Source of the DNA: Planctomycetota bacterium | Lineage (GTDB): Bacteria > Planctomycetota > Planctomycetia > Pirellulales > Pirellulaceae | Reading direction: 5' to 3' | DNA: 37,635 nucleotides | Assembly (NCBI GenBank): GCA_027622275.1 | Contig: JAQBZB010000053.1 | Location: 1 to 37,635, forward strand | Shown: positions 24,726 through 34,024 of the stretch, in pieces | How the letters are laid out: every line of letters starts with the position of its first letter | How positions within the stretch are numbered: the first letter of the stretch is position 1 | The notes under the pieces: generated by a model | Seen by the model: only the letters and a program-made list of their open reading frames with translations | Database searches by the model: none | What the model was told of the DNA's origin: nothing | Made by a program: the position numbers and the translations under genes

Positions 24726-25706
24726 ATGCCAAAGGGAAAAATTGTATTAGCGGGCGGTTCTGGATTCCTGGGCGTTGTGTTGGGCAAGTGGCTATCCGAG
24801 CGAGGTTTTGAGATTGTTGTGTTGAGCCGTCGCGCGACGCCCCGCGCTGAGGGAAGATGCATCCAGTGGGATGGGGAAACACTTGGGGAATGGGCCAACG
24901 AGTTGGAAGGAGCCGCGGCGCTCGTCAATCTGGCGGGGCGTTCTGTCAATTGTCGCTACCATGCCCGGAATCGTCGTCAGATGATGGACTCGCGAATTCT
25001 CTCGACACGAGTTCTTGGCCAAGCAGTCGTCAACTGTGTGACGCCTCCTCAAACGTGGCTCAACTCGAGTACGGCGACAATTTACAAGCACACCTATGGA
25101 GACGCGTACGGCGAGGACGGCGACATTGCCGCAACACGCGAGGCGAAAGACGAGTTCTCGATTCAAGTTGCGCGAGCATGGGAACAGGAGTTTGCCAGAG
25201 CCGCGTGTCCGGACACGCGAAAGATAGTCCTTCGCTCCGCCATCGTACTGGATGCCGTTTCTGGCACGGCCTACGAGGTGCTGCGACGCCTGGCAACGTG
25301 CGGCCTGGGAGGCGCGATGGGAGGCGGGAAGCAATTCGTTTCCTGGATTCACGCGGAAGACTTCTGTCGATCGGTGACTTGGCTGATCGAGCATCCGTCC
25401 GCCGTGGGCAACTACAATATCGCCGCACCGAACCCCGTCACGAACGGCGACCTGATGCGAATGATTCGACGGGCGGTGCGAATGCCGATCGGTCTTCCCG
25501 CCTCGCGCTGGATGCTCGAGATGGGAGCGATTCTGCTGCGGACGGAAACCGAGTTGATCATCAAGAGTCGGCGGGTCGTGCCAACGCGATTGATCGCCGA
25601 AGGATTTACGTTCGAGTTCCCAACGCTAAGATCCGCGATCGCCTCACTTGAATCACGCCGCTGTGACACCCGAAGTCAGTCGGCGGTGAAGAGTAAGCAA
25701 CGCTGA
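24726..25706 (+). CDS. TIGR01777-type NAD(P)-dependent epimerase/dehydratase
   Basis: A cytoplasmic short-chain dehydrogenase-like protein of 326 residues. The Rossmann nucleotide-binding motif GGSGFLG is at residues 8-14. It is followed by family-typical blocks: [34 protein letters not shown] (the S/Y region), and [20 protein letters not shown] followed by [19 protein letters not shown]. These mark the TIGR01777 family, sometimes called SulA/YfcH-like, whose substrates are mostly unknown. ATG 24726 is preferred over the upstream frame start because GAGG lies at 24714-24717 and the glycine-rich motif must be near the N-terminus. The last 15 residues are basic. It stands alone, facing the DUF1552 gene. 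Confidence 0.88.
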   Translation: MPKGKIVLAGGSGFLGVVLGKWLSERGFEIVVLSRRATPRAEGRCIQWDGETLGEWANELEGAAALVNLAGRSVNCRYHARNRRQMMDSRILSTRVLGQAVVNCVTPPQTWLNSSTATIYKHTYGDAYGEDGDIAATREAKDEFSIQVARAWEQEFARAACPDTRKIVLRSAIVLDAVSGTAYEVLRRLATCGLGGAMGGGKQFVSWIHAEDFCRSVTWLIEHPSAVGNYNIAAPNPVTNGDLMRMIRRAVRMPIGLPASRWMLEMGAILLRTETELIIKSRRVVPTRLIAEGFTFEFPTLRSAIASLESRRCDTRSQSAVKSKQR

Positions 25707-25781
25707 CCAACGGCTCGACGCCACTCCCCAGGCGTGCAGGTCGACCACATCGTCGCCAGCTTCGACTAGCCCGGATCATTC

Positions 25782-25854
25782 ATCAGCCGCCTGGCGCTAG
25801 CCTGCGGTTCTCGCGAACTTCGAGAGAACCGCACGCTAGCGCGTAGCGGCTGAT
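25782..25854. repeat. Imperfect inverted repeat between convergent genes
   Basis: Arms of 31 bases (25782-25812 and about 25824-25854) match except for four positions. The cores are ATCAGCCGC, GCGCTAGC and TGCGGTTCTC. The element lies between the convergent stops at 25706 and 25955. It is a likely bidirectional transcript end or a member of a dispersed palindrome family; the GGCGCTAG core also occurs in the arms at 2752-2886. Confidence 0.8.
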
Positions 25855-25954
25855 TTGCGAGCGCGAGTTGTCGTCGTCGCTACCTGTCGTGGCAGCTTCA
25901 TCCGGTTCATGATGATTCTCGTGGTCCTGGCAAGACCTGTCGTCATTTCGGGTT

Positions 25955-27238
25955 TCAAGCCACTGGTTCCAATCCGGTGAGTGTCCCGTTACTCGAAGCG
26001 AACTTGTCGCTCTTGATGCCCAAGCGGTGGAGCATGGACAAGTACAGGTTGGACAGCGGCGGTGGGTCGTCGGGATCGAACGCCAAGTGCTGGCCGTGTT
26101 GAAAGCCGCCGCCAGCCAGCAGCACGGGCAGATTCTTCGTCGAGTGCGTGCTGGCGTCACCCAGGTTGCTGCTGAAGAAGATCATCGTGCGGTCGAGCAG
26201 ACTCTCACCCTGTTCCTCGGTGTTCTTCAGCTTCTCAAGCAACTCGTGTACCGCCTTCATCTTCTCCATCTCGAGCGTCCTGAGTTGCTCGATCTTCTGT
26301 GGATCCTGGCCGTGATGCGACAAGTCGTGATGGCCGAACGAGACGCCGGGGATCGGCGGCACCTGGCTGGTCCCCAACATGAGCATCGTGATCAGCCGAG
26401 TCGAATCGGTCTGCAGGGCCAGATGAATCAGGTCGAACATGAGCCGGGTCTTCCCGATCAGGTCGGCCGAGTTCATGTTGTTCTGCGGTTGCTTGGCATC
26501 GACAACCGGCTTAGGCCGCTTCGACCATTGTTCGGCGACGGACATCCGCTGTTCCAGTTCCCGGACGCTGGTGAAATACTCGTCGACTTTCTCGCGGTCC
26601 CGCTTGCCGAGTGCCGTCTGCAGATGGCCGGCCTGCTGGCGAACCATATCTAAAATGCTTTGGCCATCGCGCAGACGCTGCGCCTGCAACTGCACTTCGT
26701 CCGGCCGTCCTTCAAGGAACATCCGGGCGAACACGCTGGCCGGATACAGGTCCGGCGGCACGAACGCGCCGCTGCGAGTCCAAGACAATCCAAATCCTTC
26801 CGCCGACAAGGACAAGCTGGGAATGCGTGTCTGTCCCCCGATCCGCTCGGCGGCGAACTGGTCCAGTGAAATGCTGTTGCGGAAGCCGGAACGGATTTCG
26901 GGATGCGGGGCAGCGGTCAGAAAGCTGAAGATCGAATCGTGGCTGGAGCCGACGTCCGGGTGCGACAGCCCGGAGATCACGGAGAAGTCATTTCGAAACT
27001 CTTTCAATACTTCGAGGTAAGGAGTGAGTTCATAGTCGCGGCCGGCCTGCGTGGGAAAGAAGTTCGCCGGGTGAACGCTCAGCGGCGTGCAGATACAGAC
27101 CATGCGCCGCGGCGGAGCCGGGGCCGTTTCGCCGGCCCGCAAGCGTCGTTGAAAGCAATCCAGCACCGGCAGAGCGAGCGTCACTCCGGCCGCCTTGAGA
27201 AAGTTGCGGCGGTCAGGATGATTCTTGCGTCGGTCCAT
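25955..27238 (-). CDS. DUF1552 family exported protein
   Basis: A 427-residue protein with a Tat-like N-terminus: DRRNFLKAAGVTLALPVLDCF. The body has DUF1552 landmarks: RMVCICTPLSVHPANFFP, FSVISGLSHPDVGSSHDS, LSLSAEGFGLSWTRSGA, FGHHDLSHHG and LDRTMIFFSSNLGDASTHS. DUF1552 proteins have an alkaline-phosphatase/sulfatase-like look and occur with DUF1592-type proteins in planctomycetes; their reaction is unknown. The start has GAGGGTGA just upstream. It is the last gene of a tightly spaced series that also holds the DUF1592-type protein, a MoaD-like protein and a propeller. Only 38 bases separate it from the propeller gene. Confidence 0.92.
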   Translation of the reverse strand: MDRRKNHPDRRNFLKAAGVTLALPVLDCFQRRLRAGETAPAPPRRMVCICTPLSVHPANFFPTQAGRDYELTPYLEVLKEFRNDFSVISGLSHPDVGSSHDSIFSFLTAAPHPEIRSGFRNSISLDQFAAERIGGQTRIPSLSLSAEGFGLSWTRSGAFVPPDLYPASVFARMFLEGRPDEVQLQAQRLRDGQSILDMVRQQAGHLQTALGKRDREKVDEYFTSVRELEQRMSVAEQWSKRPKPVVDAKQPQNNMNSADLIGKTRLMFDLIHLALQTDSTRLITMLMLGTSQVPPIPGVSFGHHDLSHHGQDPQKIEQLRTLEMEKMKAVHELLEKLKNTEEQGESLLDRTMIFFSSNLGDASTHSTKNLPVLLAGGGFQHGQHLAFDPDDPPPLSNLYLSMLHRLGIKSDKFASSNGTLTGLEPVA

Positions 27239-27276
27239 GTCATCACCCTCTTTCGCAAAGGAGCTTCATTGTCGTC

Positions 27277-28368
27277 TCACACCACCGCGATCTTCACACA
27301 ATTGATGGGCGGCAGCGAGTCGAAGAGGCAACTCCACTGTTCGCCGCCGTCTCGCCCGATCCAAAGCTGGCCGGTCGTGGTGCCGAAGTAGAGCGCCGGG
27401 GATTTGAGGTCGTCGATGTCCATCGCGTCGCGCAGCACCGTGAAGAAGCTCTCCTTCTTGGGAAATCCTTTGGCCAACCGTGACCACGATTCACCGCCGC
27501 TTTCGCTGCGCCAGACCGCCGGCGAGCCACCCGGGCAGGCGCGCGTCATGGGTTCGTGCGGCATGACATAAACCGTATCCGGGTCGTGCGGGTGAACGAC
27601 GATCGGAAAGCCGAAGTCGCTGGGCAACCCTTCGGCGATCGAGCGCCAGGTATGGCCGTGATCGTCGCTGCGCAAGACACCGATGCCGGGACGATCTTCC
27701 CAGCCGCCGTGGTTCTGCATGTACAGCCGGCCGGGAGCGTCGGGGTGACTCGCGATCTTATGCACGCACTGGCCGAACTCGGGATAGGGATCGGGCACAA
27801 AGCCCGCACCGACTCCCTTGTTCGCGGCCGAAAACGTGTTGCCGCCATCCTCGCTCAAGTAGTGGCCGCCGGTCGAGATGCCAAGATGCACTCGGTTGCC
27901 ATCGCGGAGGATCGTGTGCATGCACAGCCCGCCGTTTCCAGGCTGCCACTGACGCGCGTGCTCGTGATTGCTGATGCCCGGCACCATCTCCCACGAGTCG
28001 CCACCATCGCTGCTGCGGAACAACGACGCCGGCTCGGCACCGCACCACAAATCCTTCTTGTTGTCTCCCGCTTCGAGCGACCAGATATTCGCCAGCGCGC
28101 GGCCGTCGTCCTTGGGGAACGCGGGAGCCGAATTCGTCTCCTTGAACTTCTTGCCGAGGTCGGTGGAATGCAGGACTTTCATGCCAAAAAATGCGTTGCA
28201 GCTCGACGCGAAGATGCGCGGCGTCCCGCGCATGTCGATCAGGGCCGCGTAGACGGCGACGCCGGACCCGAAAGGCCCGCGAAGCTCGAACTTGCGCCGG
28301 GCTTTCGACGCTTCGGCGACGAACAGGCCCTTCTTGGTTCCAATACAGAGAATGATCCGCTTGGTCAT
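27277..28368 (-). CDS. BNR/sialidase-like beta-propeller protein
   Basis: A 363-residue protein of repeated propeller blades with Asp-box motifs: SSDGGDSWEMV, SEDGGNTFSAA, SDDHGHTWRSI, SESGGESWSRL and GRDGGEQWSCL. It starts TKRIILCIGTKKGLFVAEA with no signal peptide, so it is probably cytoplasmic, unlike most sialidases. No sialidase catalytic arginine triad could be identified. I recall similar proteins described as exo-alpha-sialidase-like or WD40/YVTN/BNR-like, next to MoaD/ThiS proteins in diverse bacteria. ATG 28368 is chosen over TTG 28374 because AGGAGG at 28375-28380 is spaced six bases from it. Translation is almost certainly coupled to the preceding MoaD-like gene. Confidence 0.88.
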   Translation of the reverse strand: MTKRIILCIGTKKGLFVAEASKARRKFELRGPFGSGVAVYAALIDMRGTPRIFASSCNAFFGMKVLHSTDLGKKFKETNSAPAFPKDDGRALANIWSLEAGDNKKDLWCGAEPASLFRSSDGGDSWEMVPGISNHEHARQWQPGNGGLCMHTILRDGNRVHLGISTGGHYLSEDGGNTFSAANKGVGAGFVPDPYPEFGQCVHKIASHPDAPGRLYMQNHGGWEDRPGIGVLRSDDHGHTWRSIAEGLPSDFGFPIVVHPHDPDTVYVMPHEPMTRACPGGSPAVWRSESGGESWSRLAKGFPKKESFFTVLRDAMDIDDLKSPALYFGTTTGQLWIGRDGGEQWSCLFDSLPPINCVKIAVV

Positions 28369-28370
28369 GT

Positions 28371-28649
28371 TCAACCTCCTGAAACGGCGGGCATGATCGA
28401 GAGGACGTCGCCCGCCGCGAGCGCCGTATCGAGTCCGTCACGATCGTGAATGAAAGCGTTGTTTACGAACACATGGATGTGGCGGCGAACCGCGCCCGTC
28501 TCATCGCAAACACTTTGGTACACCGTCGGGTGGCTCTGCTCGAGTTGCTCCAGCGCGTCGCGCACCGTCGCGGCGGGAACGATAAGCTCCGCCGTGGCGG
28601 CATGGCAATAGGCTCGCAGCGTCGCGGGGATCTGGATCGTGACCGTCAT
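28371..28649 (-). CDS. MoaD/ThiS-like ubiquitin-fold protein with C-terminal Gly-Gly
   Basis: A 92-residue protein with the beta-grasp pattern of MoaD/ThiS: TVTIQIPATLRAYC, then an AATVRDALEQLEQSHPTV helix, HIHVFVNNAFI, and LAAGDVLSIMPAVSGG. It ends in Gly-Gly, the tail that an E1-like enzyme adenylates to make a thiocarboxylate or a protein conjugate. No MoeB/ThiF-like E1, molybdopterin or thiamine genes are nearby, so its use is unclear. Its only tight partners are the propeller gene downstream (two bases between its stop and that ATG) and the DUF1592-type gene 30 bases upstream. ATG 28649 has AGG a few bases before it. Confidence 0.9.
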   Translation of the reverse strand: MTVTIQIPATLRAYCHAATAELIVPAATVRDALEQLEQSHPTVYQSVCDETGAVRRHIHVFVNNAFIHDRDGLDTALAAGDVLSIMPAVSGG

Positions 28650-28679
28650 GGCAACCTACTTCGGCAAATTGGCATTCGT

Positions 28680-30884
28680 TTACTTCTGCTGAAAAATCCG
28701 GCTCCGTACGATCTGATGCACCAGTGTCCGCAGGCCGTAGTTCCTTTCTCGAAGGCTGACGACGATCGCATCAATCTCCGGCTGATCCGTGGATCGGGGC
28801 GGTGCGCCGGTGGCGTAAGTTACCAGCTTGGTCGTCAAGGCGCGAGCGAGTTGGTCCTTGTCGGCCAGCAGCAGTTGTTTGAACTCGTCGATGTTTTGAA
28901 ACGTCCGCCCGTCCGGCAAGACGTCAGCCGGGTCGACCTTCGCGCCGTGGTAGTACCGCATCTTCTGTCCGTCCAAGATCACTTCTTGGGCTTCTCTCGT
29001 CCAACCGGACAACCGATAGCGATCTCGCCAGCCGCCGATCACGTCGAAACTTTCCAGTGCAAAACCCGGCGGATCGATCTCGACGTGGCAGCCTGCACAC
29101 GACTCGTCTTCCCGATGTTTGGCCAACTGCTCGCGGATTGTCGTCGTGCCGCGAATATCGGGCACAAGTCCGGGAACATTTTCCGGCGGCGGCGAAGGCG
29201 GAGTGCCGAGAATGCGTTCCAAGATCCACACGCCGCGCGCGACCGGCGAAGTGTACGTGCCATTGGCCGTGACCTTCAGCACGCTGGCCATCGTCAGCAC
29301 ACCGCCGCGATGACTGTCGGGCGGCAACGCCATGCGTTGAAACTCCCAGCCATCGACCCCCTCAATCCCGTAATGCTTCGCCAGCCGCCCGTTGAGCATC
29401 GAGAAATCGGAGGCGACGAAGTTCGTCAAGCTCAGGTCGTGTTTCAAAACCTCCGCGAAGAACAACTCGGTCTCCCGCACCATCGATGCCTTCAGCATGT
29501 CGTCGAACTCGGGATACATGATGTGGTTCGGTTCCGTAAAGTCGATGTCGCGCAGATTGAGCCACTGGCCGACAAAGTTCTCGACGAACGCCCCGGCTTT
29601 GGGATCGTTCAACATCCGCTCGACTTGCGCGTGCAACGTCTCGGGCTGACTCAGCTTCGCGGCTTCGGCGAGGCCCAGCAATTCCTCGTCGGGCATCGTG
29701 CTCCAAAGAAAATATGACAGCCGGGTGGCCAGCGCGAAGTCGTCGAGCGTGCCTGGTTCTTCGTGCAGGAACAGGAACTGCGGCGAAACCATGACGGCGG
29801 ACAAACCAACGCGGATCGCTTGTTCGAACGAGCGCTCTTCCGCCAGCTTGGCTTTCACGAGCGCGACCAGCGGCGCGATGTCCGCGTCGGTGACAGTCCG
29901 CCGAAATGCCCGGCGGGAAAAGTCGCGGAGAACGCGTTCGGCATCGGTCGGCGGATCGTCGGAGACAACTTCGACGCGATCGCGCTGGTTGTAAGCAGGT
30001 GCCGGTGCCTGCCCCAGATCACCGAAGATGCGGCGATGGCTTTCCGGCGGCCAGCTCTCGTTCAACGGCCCTTCCACTTCGATCCAATCGATCGCCAGTC
30101 CAGGCCCCTCGTATTGATCCGCTCCGATCTTGTCAACTTCCTGAGCCGACGCCAGGGCGTACGGCAAGATGCGGATCGTGTTCCTGGGCTCCAGAGAATC
30201 GATAAACTCGACGACGCTCGATTCGTCGGCCGGTGCATCGAAGTAGCCGACCAGATGCTGCTTGCCGGTCATCAACATCAGTCCCGCATCGACGCGATAG
30301 GTGACCGGCTTGCCGTCACTCTGTATGCCCGACGCGGAGATGCGAAAGCGGTAGCTGCCCCCGTCCGGCGGATAGAACGGCGTCAGCGATACCGCCTGCC
30401 AACGCGACGAGCTGAACATCACCACGAGATCGTCGTCGTCCGATTTTTGGAAGACGCGTTCCGTGGTCGATTTGACTTGATGGGATTGCTTCAAGCTGTA
30501 ACGCTGCTTGATCAACGCCGGCGGCGGCCGATTGGCGATCGCCAGATCCAGCGAGATGTTCGCGGCCTCCAGATACCGCTCCATCAAGAAGGACGAGACG
30601 TGCAATGCTTCCCCCACGTTGTCGAAGCCGCCGGCGGAGCTGTCCATCGGGAGCAGTTCCTGAAAGTCGACATTCACTCCGAGCAAGTCGCGAACCGTAT
30701 TCTGGTACTCAAAACGGTTCAGACGACGCAGCACGACGCGGCCTGGCGCGGCATCCGTCCCCGCGTCGCGAGGTTCTGACGCGGTTGCCCAGCAACCTCC
30801 AGCGACGCAAATGCTCGTGACGGATAAGAAGAATGCTCGCGGTATGAAGCGACTCCACGCCAAGTTGATTCGATGGTCGGTCAT
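28680..30884 (-). CDS. DUF1587/1595/1592/1588/1585 exported planctomycete protein
   Basis: A 734-residue exported protein with the domain series known from planctomycetes. After a signal peptide, the DUF1587 region (RRLNRFEYQNTVRDLLGV) starts near residue 50. The DUF1595/DUF1592 region runs from about 310 (VLRDFSRRAFRRTVTDADI) through ATRLSYFLWSTMPDEELLGL. DUF1588 carries a CAGCH motif near residue 597 (ESCAGCHVEIDPPGFALESFD), and DUF1585 closes the chain. Many relatives also carry an N-terminal cytochrome-like domain that is absent here, making this a short form. The biochemical role is unknown; the CxxCH suggests one bound heme. It starts 15 bases after glnE stops and leads the MoaD-like, propeller and DUF1552 genes. 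Confidence 0.92.
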   Translation of the reverse strand: MTDHRINLAWSRFIPRAFFLSVTSICVAGGCWATASEPRDAGTDAAPGRVVLRRLNRFEYQNTVRDLLGVNVDFQELLPMDSSAGGFDNVGEALHVSSFLMERYLEAANISLDLAIANRPPPALIKQRYSLKQSHQVKSTTERVFQKSDDDDLVVMFSSSRWQAVSLTPFYPPDGGSYRFRISASGIQSDGKPVTYRVDAGLMLMTGKQHLVGYFDAPADESSVVEFIDSLEPRNTIRILPYALASAQEVDKIGADQYEGPGLAIDWIEVEGPLNESWPPESHRRIFGDLGQAPAPAYNQRDRVEVVSDDPPTDAERVLRDFSRRAFRRTVTDADIAPLVALVKAKLAEERSFEQAIRVGLSAVMVSPQFLFLHEEPGTLDDFALATRLSYFLWSTMPDEELLGLAEAAKLSQPETLHAQVERMLNDPKAGAFVENFVGQWLNLRDIDFTEPNHIMYPEFDDMLKASMVRETELFFAEVLKHDLSLTNFVASDFSMLNGRLAKHYGIEGVDGWEFQRMALPPDSHRGGVLTMASVLKVTANGTYTSPVARGVWILERILGTPPSPPPENVPGLVPDIRGTTTIREQLAKHREDESCAGCHVEIDPPGFALESFDVIGGWRDRYRLSGWTREAQEVILDGQKMRYYHGAKVDPADVLPDGRTFQNIDEFKQLLLADKDQLARALTTKLVTYATGAPPRSTDQPEIDAIVVSLRERNYGLRTLVHQIVRSRIFQQK

Positions 30885-30899
30885 GGTTCGTCCGTAGGA

Positions 30900-33800
30900 T
30901 TAACTCAACGCATCACTAAAAGCCCGCTGAAAGCGTTTGCGGTTCTCACGAGTATACTCGCGACAGTCGTCGAGCAACGCTCGGGCGCTCTCGTATCCAA
31001 GCAGGTAGGCCAGTTTATCGACTTCGTGCTCGTCCTCGGGAAGGTCGTGACGAGCGGTCGTGTTCATCAACCGCAGCCCCGATTCGACGCTCCGCAGGAA
31101 GCGATACGACTTGCTCAGGTAGTCCGCCGCTTCGTCCGCCAAATAACCCTGCCCACGCAATGCCGCGATCGCGTCGAGCGTGCCGGGAACCAGCACGTCC
31201 GGCGTAGCCGCGGCGTGGTGCAATTGCAGCATTTGGACAATGAACTCAATATCGACGGTTCCACCAGGGCCTCGCTTCAGGTTCCGCGGCGAAGCGGTCT
31301 CCTGCAACTTGTGACGCATGACGCGGATCTGTTCGACGTTCTCAACGCTCCACGGCGGCTCGACGATACAGCGGCGAACGATCCGCATCGTGCTTGCCAC
31401 CGCCCGCTCGGTGCCGAACACCGGCCGAGCTTTGCACAGCGACTGGCGCTCCCACAATTGGGCCTGTCCCGATTCGAAGTATCGCGTGAACTCGTCGAGC
31501 GACACCACGAGGCTGCCGCTCTTGCCCGTCGGTCTTAAGCGCGGGTCCAACTCGTACAACCGGCCGTGGGGCCCGAGTTGCGTGACGACTTTGATAACGC
31601 GCTGTGCGAGCTGGCTGAAGAAATGCTGATTGGTCGTCGTCTTGTCGCGCCGCGAGGGGTGCTTGGCCTTCGTCACTCCATCGGCTTCGTAGAGGAAGAC
31701 GACATCGAGATCGCTGTGGTAGTTTGGCTCGCGGCCGCCCAGCTTTCCAAGAGCCAACAGGATCAACGAACAAGGTTGCCCGGCGTGCTCGCCGTCACAA
31801 ATCGTCGGCTCGCCGTACTTGGCGACGAGCTGCGCGTATTCGCGGCGCGTGATCTCGGCGAGACAGACTTCCGCGATGTCGGACAGTGCCCGATGCGTGG
31901 CTTGGATGTCGTCGCGGTTCAAAATGTCCCGCACACCGACTCGCAAGTGCTGCGAATGCTTGAAACTTTGCAGGATCGGCTCGACGTCGATCGCGCCGCG
32001 GCACAGATCGTCCAGCGTTGCCTGAAGCGTTTCGCGTGTCGGCAACCGGTCCAAGACGAGCGAATCCATCAACTCGTCGATCATGCCTGGATTGCTTGTC
32101 AGCAATCCCGACAAGTACGAACTCGACGCACAAAGTTGCACGTACAACCGCAGCGAGGGCGGGTTGAAGCTGAACAGCTCCCACAACACGCCTTTGCCGC
32201 CGAGCGAATCGCTGACCTTGCTGAGATTGACCAGCGTCGCGTCGGGATCGGGAGTCGCCTTAATCGCTTTGAGAAGCCGCGGCGCGATGGAAGCCAAAAA
32301 GTGCCGGCAGCGGCGCGTCGACAGGAAGGAAATCTTCTCGGTGGCCAGCGCGCTCAGAATCCTGTGGGCTTCGGCGACGTCGGCAAAGCCGTAGCGGCCG
32401 AGAACCTCACGAACGGTTTGCTCGGGAGGCGACGGGTCCAGCACGAGATCGGTCTCCGGATCGCAGTCGCTCTCTTCACCAAAGGCGTCGTGCAGCAAAT
32501 GGTCCAGGATCTTCCGGTTCAGCTCAGACTTCGTGGCCAGGTCGTGCTTGAACTGATCGAGCCCGCTCGTCTGTTGGTTCTCGACGTATCCCATGCGGAC
32601 GGCAAGCCGGCGCAGTTCGGATTCCGAGTCCGGCAGCGTATGGGTTTGCAGGTCGAACATGATTTGCAGACGATGCTCGACGTTGCGGAGAAACTCGTAG
32701 TTCTGCTCCAGAATCGTTCGTTCCTGCATGGTCAGGCAGCCCGCTTGTTCGAGGCCGCCGATCGCGGCGAGCGTATTGCCGCCGCGGACCTCCGGCAAGT
32801 CGCCGCCGTTGAGCAACTGCAGGAACTGGATGACAAACTCGATGTCACGGATTCCGCCCGCACCGGTCTTGACGTTCCGCGCATCGGTTCCTTCGCGCCG
32901 CGAACGCTGTTCGATGCGCCGCTTCAAGGCCTTGATGCCCGTGATATCGGCCCGCGCCAGATACCGGCGATAGACCCAGGGCTCGAGTTGCGCGAGAAAC
33001 TGCTCCCCGAGTCCGATGTCTCCAGCGATGGGGCGGGCCTTGACGAACGCTTGCCGCTCCCAGGTGCGGCCTTTGACATCGTAGTAGCGCAGGGCGCTGT
33101 CCAAGGTGATCGCGACCGGTCCTTGGCTGCCCTCGGGCCGCAGCCGCAGATCAACGCGATACGCCGTGCCGAGGTCGGTCGGCTCGCTGAGCAACTTGGT
33201 GAAGCTTCGCACCAGCCGCTCGAAGAACTCCTGATTGCTCACCGAGTGCTCGCCATCCGTCTTACCGTCCCCTTCGTACAACACAACGAGATCGATGTCG
33301 CTGGAGTAATTCAGTTCGATGCCGCCGAGTTTGCCAAGCGCCAAGACGACGAAGCGGGCTCGCTCGCCGTTGGGCAGCCGAGGAACGCCGCGTTTTTCTT
33401 CGCTGCGCCGCAGCGCCGCCCGGGCCGCCGCCTCGCAGATCGCGTCGGCGAGAAACGAGATCTGCCGCGTGACGGTTGCAATCCGCTGCTTGCGAATGAT
33501 ATCGCCGTACGCGATCCGTAATGTCTCGCGATGTTTGTAACGCCGCAACGCACTCATCACCGCCCGTTCATCGCTCAAGACGGCGACTTCGCTACAGACC
33601 TCGCCCACCAGCACGTCGCGGGCAACGGGCTGGCCTTCGGTCAATCGGAGCAGGTCGTAGCTTTCCGGATCGCGTATCAACAGGCCGCTCAAGTACTGGC
33701 TTGCCGACAGAATCTGGAGCAACGTCGGCAACGCTTCGCGGTCACGATCGAACAACGAGGCGAGTGCCAGCGGACTTCGCGAAGCCGAGACGAATCGTTC

Positions 33801-34016
33801 CAGGCTGTTCAAGACCATGTCCGGATGGCTGACGTGAGCCAAGTGCTCGCCCAACTGCTGCCAGACAATCGCCAACAGGTCGAGCGTCACACCCGCTTCC
33901 GCCATCGCAACCAGGTTGTGATGAGCCTGCCGCGTGTCCTCGACGCCCAACGAACGCAGCCAATCCCGCGCTTTAGCCGGGCTATCCAGGAACTCGACGA
34001 CGGACTCGACTTGCAT
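30900..34016 (-). CDS. glnE: Bifunctional glutamine synthetase adenylyltransferase/deadenylase
   Basis: Adds and removes AMP on glutamine synthetase to tune nitrogen assimilation. It has 1038 residues, somewhat longer than the 946 of E. coli. Two nucleotidyltransferase domains are visible. The N-terminal one has GKLGGIELNYSSDIDLVVLY (D240 and D242, deadenylylating half). The C-terminal one, near residues 760-785, has GKLGGREPNYHSDLDVVFLY (adenylylating half). Each is followed by an RLRP motif block (VDLRLRPEGSQGP; LDPRLRPTGKSGS) and a helical GlnD-like domain. Both halves keep their aspartate pairs, so both activities are likely. ATG 34016 is the first start in the frame. No glnA or glnB is in the window. 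Confidence 0.96.
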   Translation of the reverse strand: MQVESVVEFLDSPAKARDWLRSLGVEDTRQAHHNLVAMAEAGVTLDLLAIVWQQLGEHLAHVSHPDMVLNSLERFVSASRSPLALASLFDRDREALPTLLQILSASQYLSGLLIRDPESYDLLRLTEGQPVARDVLVGEVCSEVAVLSDERAVMSALRRYKHRETLRIAYGDIIRKQRIATVTRQISFLADAICEAAARAALRRSEEKRGVPRLPNGERARFVVLALGKLGGIELNYSSDIDLVVLYEGDGKTDGEHSVSNQEFFERLVRSFTKLLSEPTDLGTAYRVDLRLRPEGSQGPVAITLDSALRYYDVKGRTWERQAFVKARPIAGDIGLGEQFLAQLEPWVYRRYLARADITGIKALKRRIEQRSRREGTDARNVKTGAGGIRDIEFVIQFLQLLNGGDLPEVRGGNTLAAIGGLEQAGCLTMQERTILEQNYEFLRNVEHRLQIMFDLQTHTLPDSESELRRLAVRMGYVENQQTSGLDQFKHDLATKSELNRKILDHLLHDAFGEESDCDPETDLVLDPSPPEQTVREVLGRYGFADVAEAHRILSALATEKISFLSTRRCRHFLASIAPRLLKAIKATPDPDATLVNLSKVSDSLGGKGVLWELFSFNPPSLRLYVQLCASSSYLSGLLTSNPGMIDELMDSLVLDRLPTRETLQATLDDLCRGAIDVEPILQSFKHSQHLRVGVRDILNRDDIQATHRALSDIAEVCLAEITRREYAQLVAKYGEPTICDGEHAGQPCSLILLALGKLGGREPNYHSDLDVVFLYEADGVTKAKHPSRRDKTTTNQHFFSQLAQRVIKVVTQLGPHGRLYELDPRLRPTGKSGSLVVSLDEFTRYFESGQAQLWERQSLCKARPVFGTERAVASTMRIVRRCIVEPPWSVENVEQIRVMRHKLQETASPRNLKRGPGGTVDIEFIVQMLQLHHAAATPDVLVPGTLDAIAALRGQGYLADEAADYLSKSYRFLRSVESGLRLMNTTARHDLPEDEHEVDKLAYLLGYESARALLDDCREYTRENRKRFQRAFSDALS

Positions 34017-34024
34017 GGTGTAAA

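Noticed and set aside
31566-33521. 651-codon frame opposite glnE.
   Set aside because: It is the antisense shadow of glnE, with no recognisable domain or signal.
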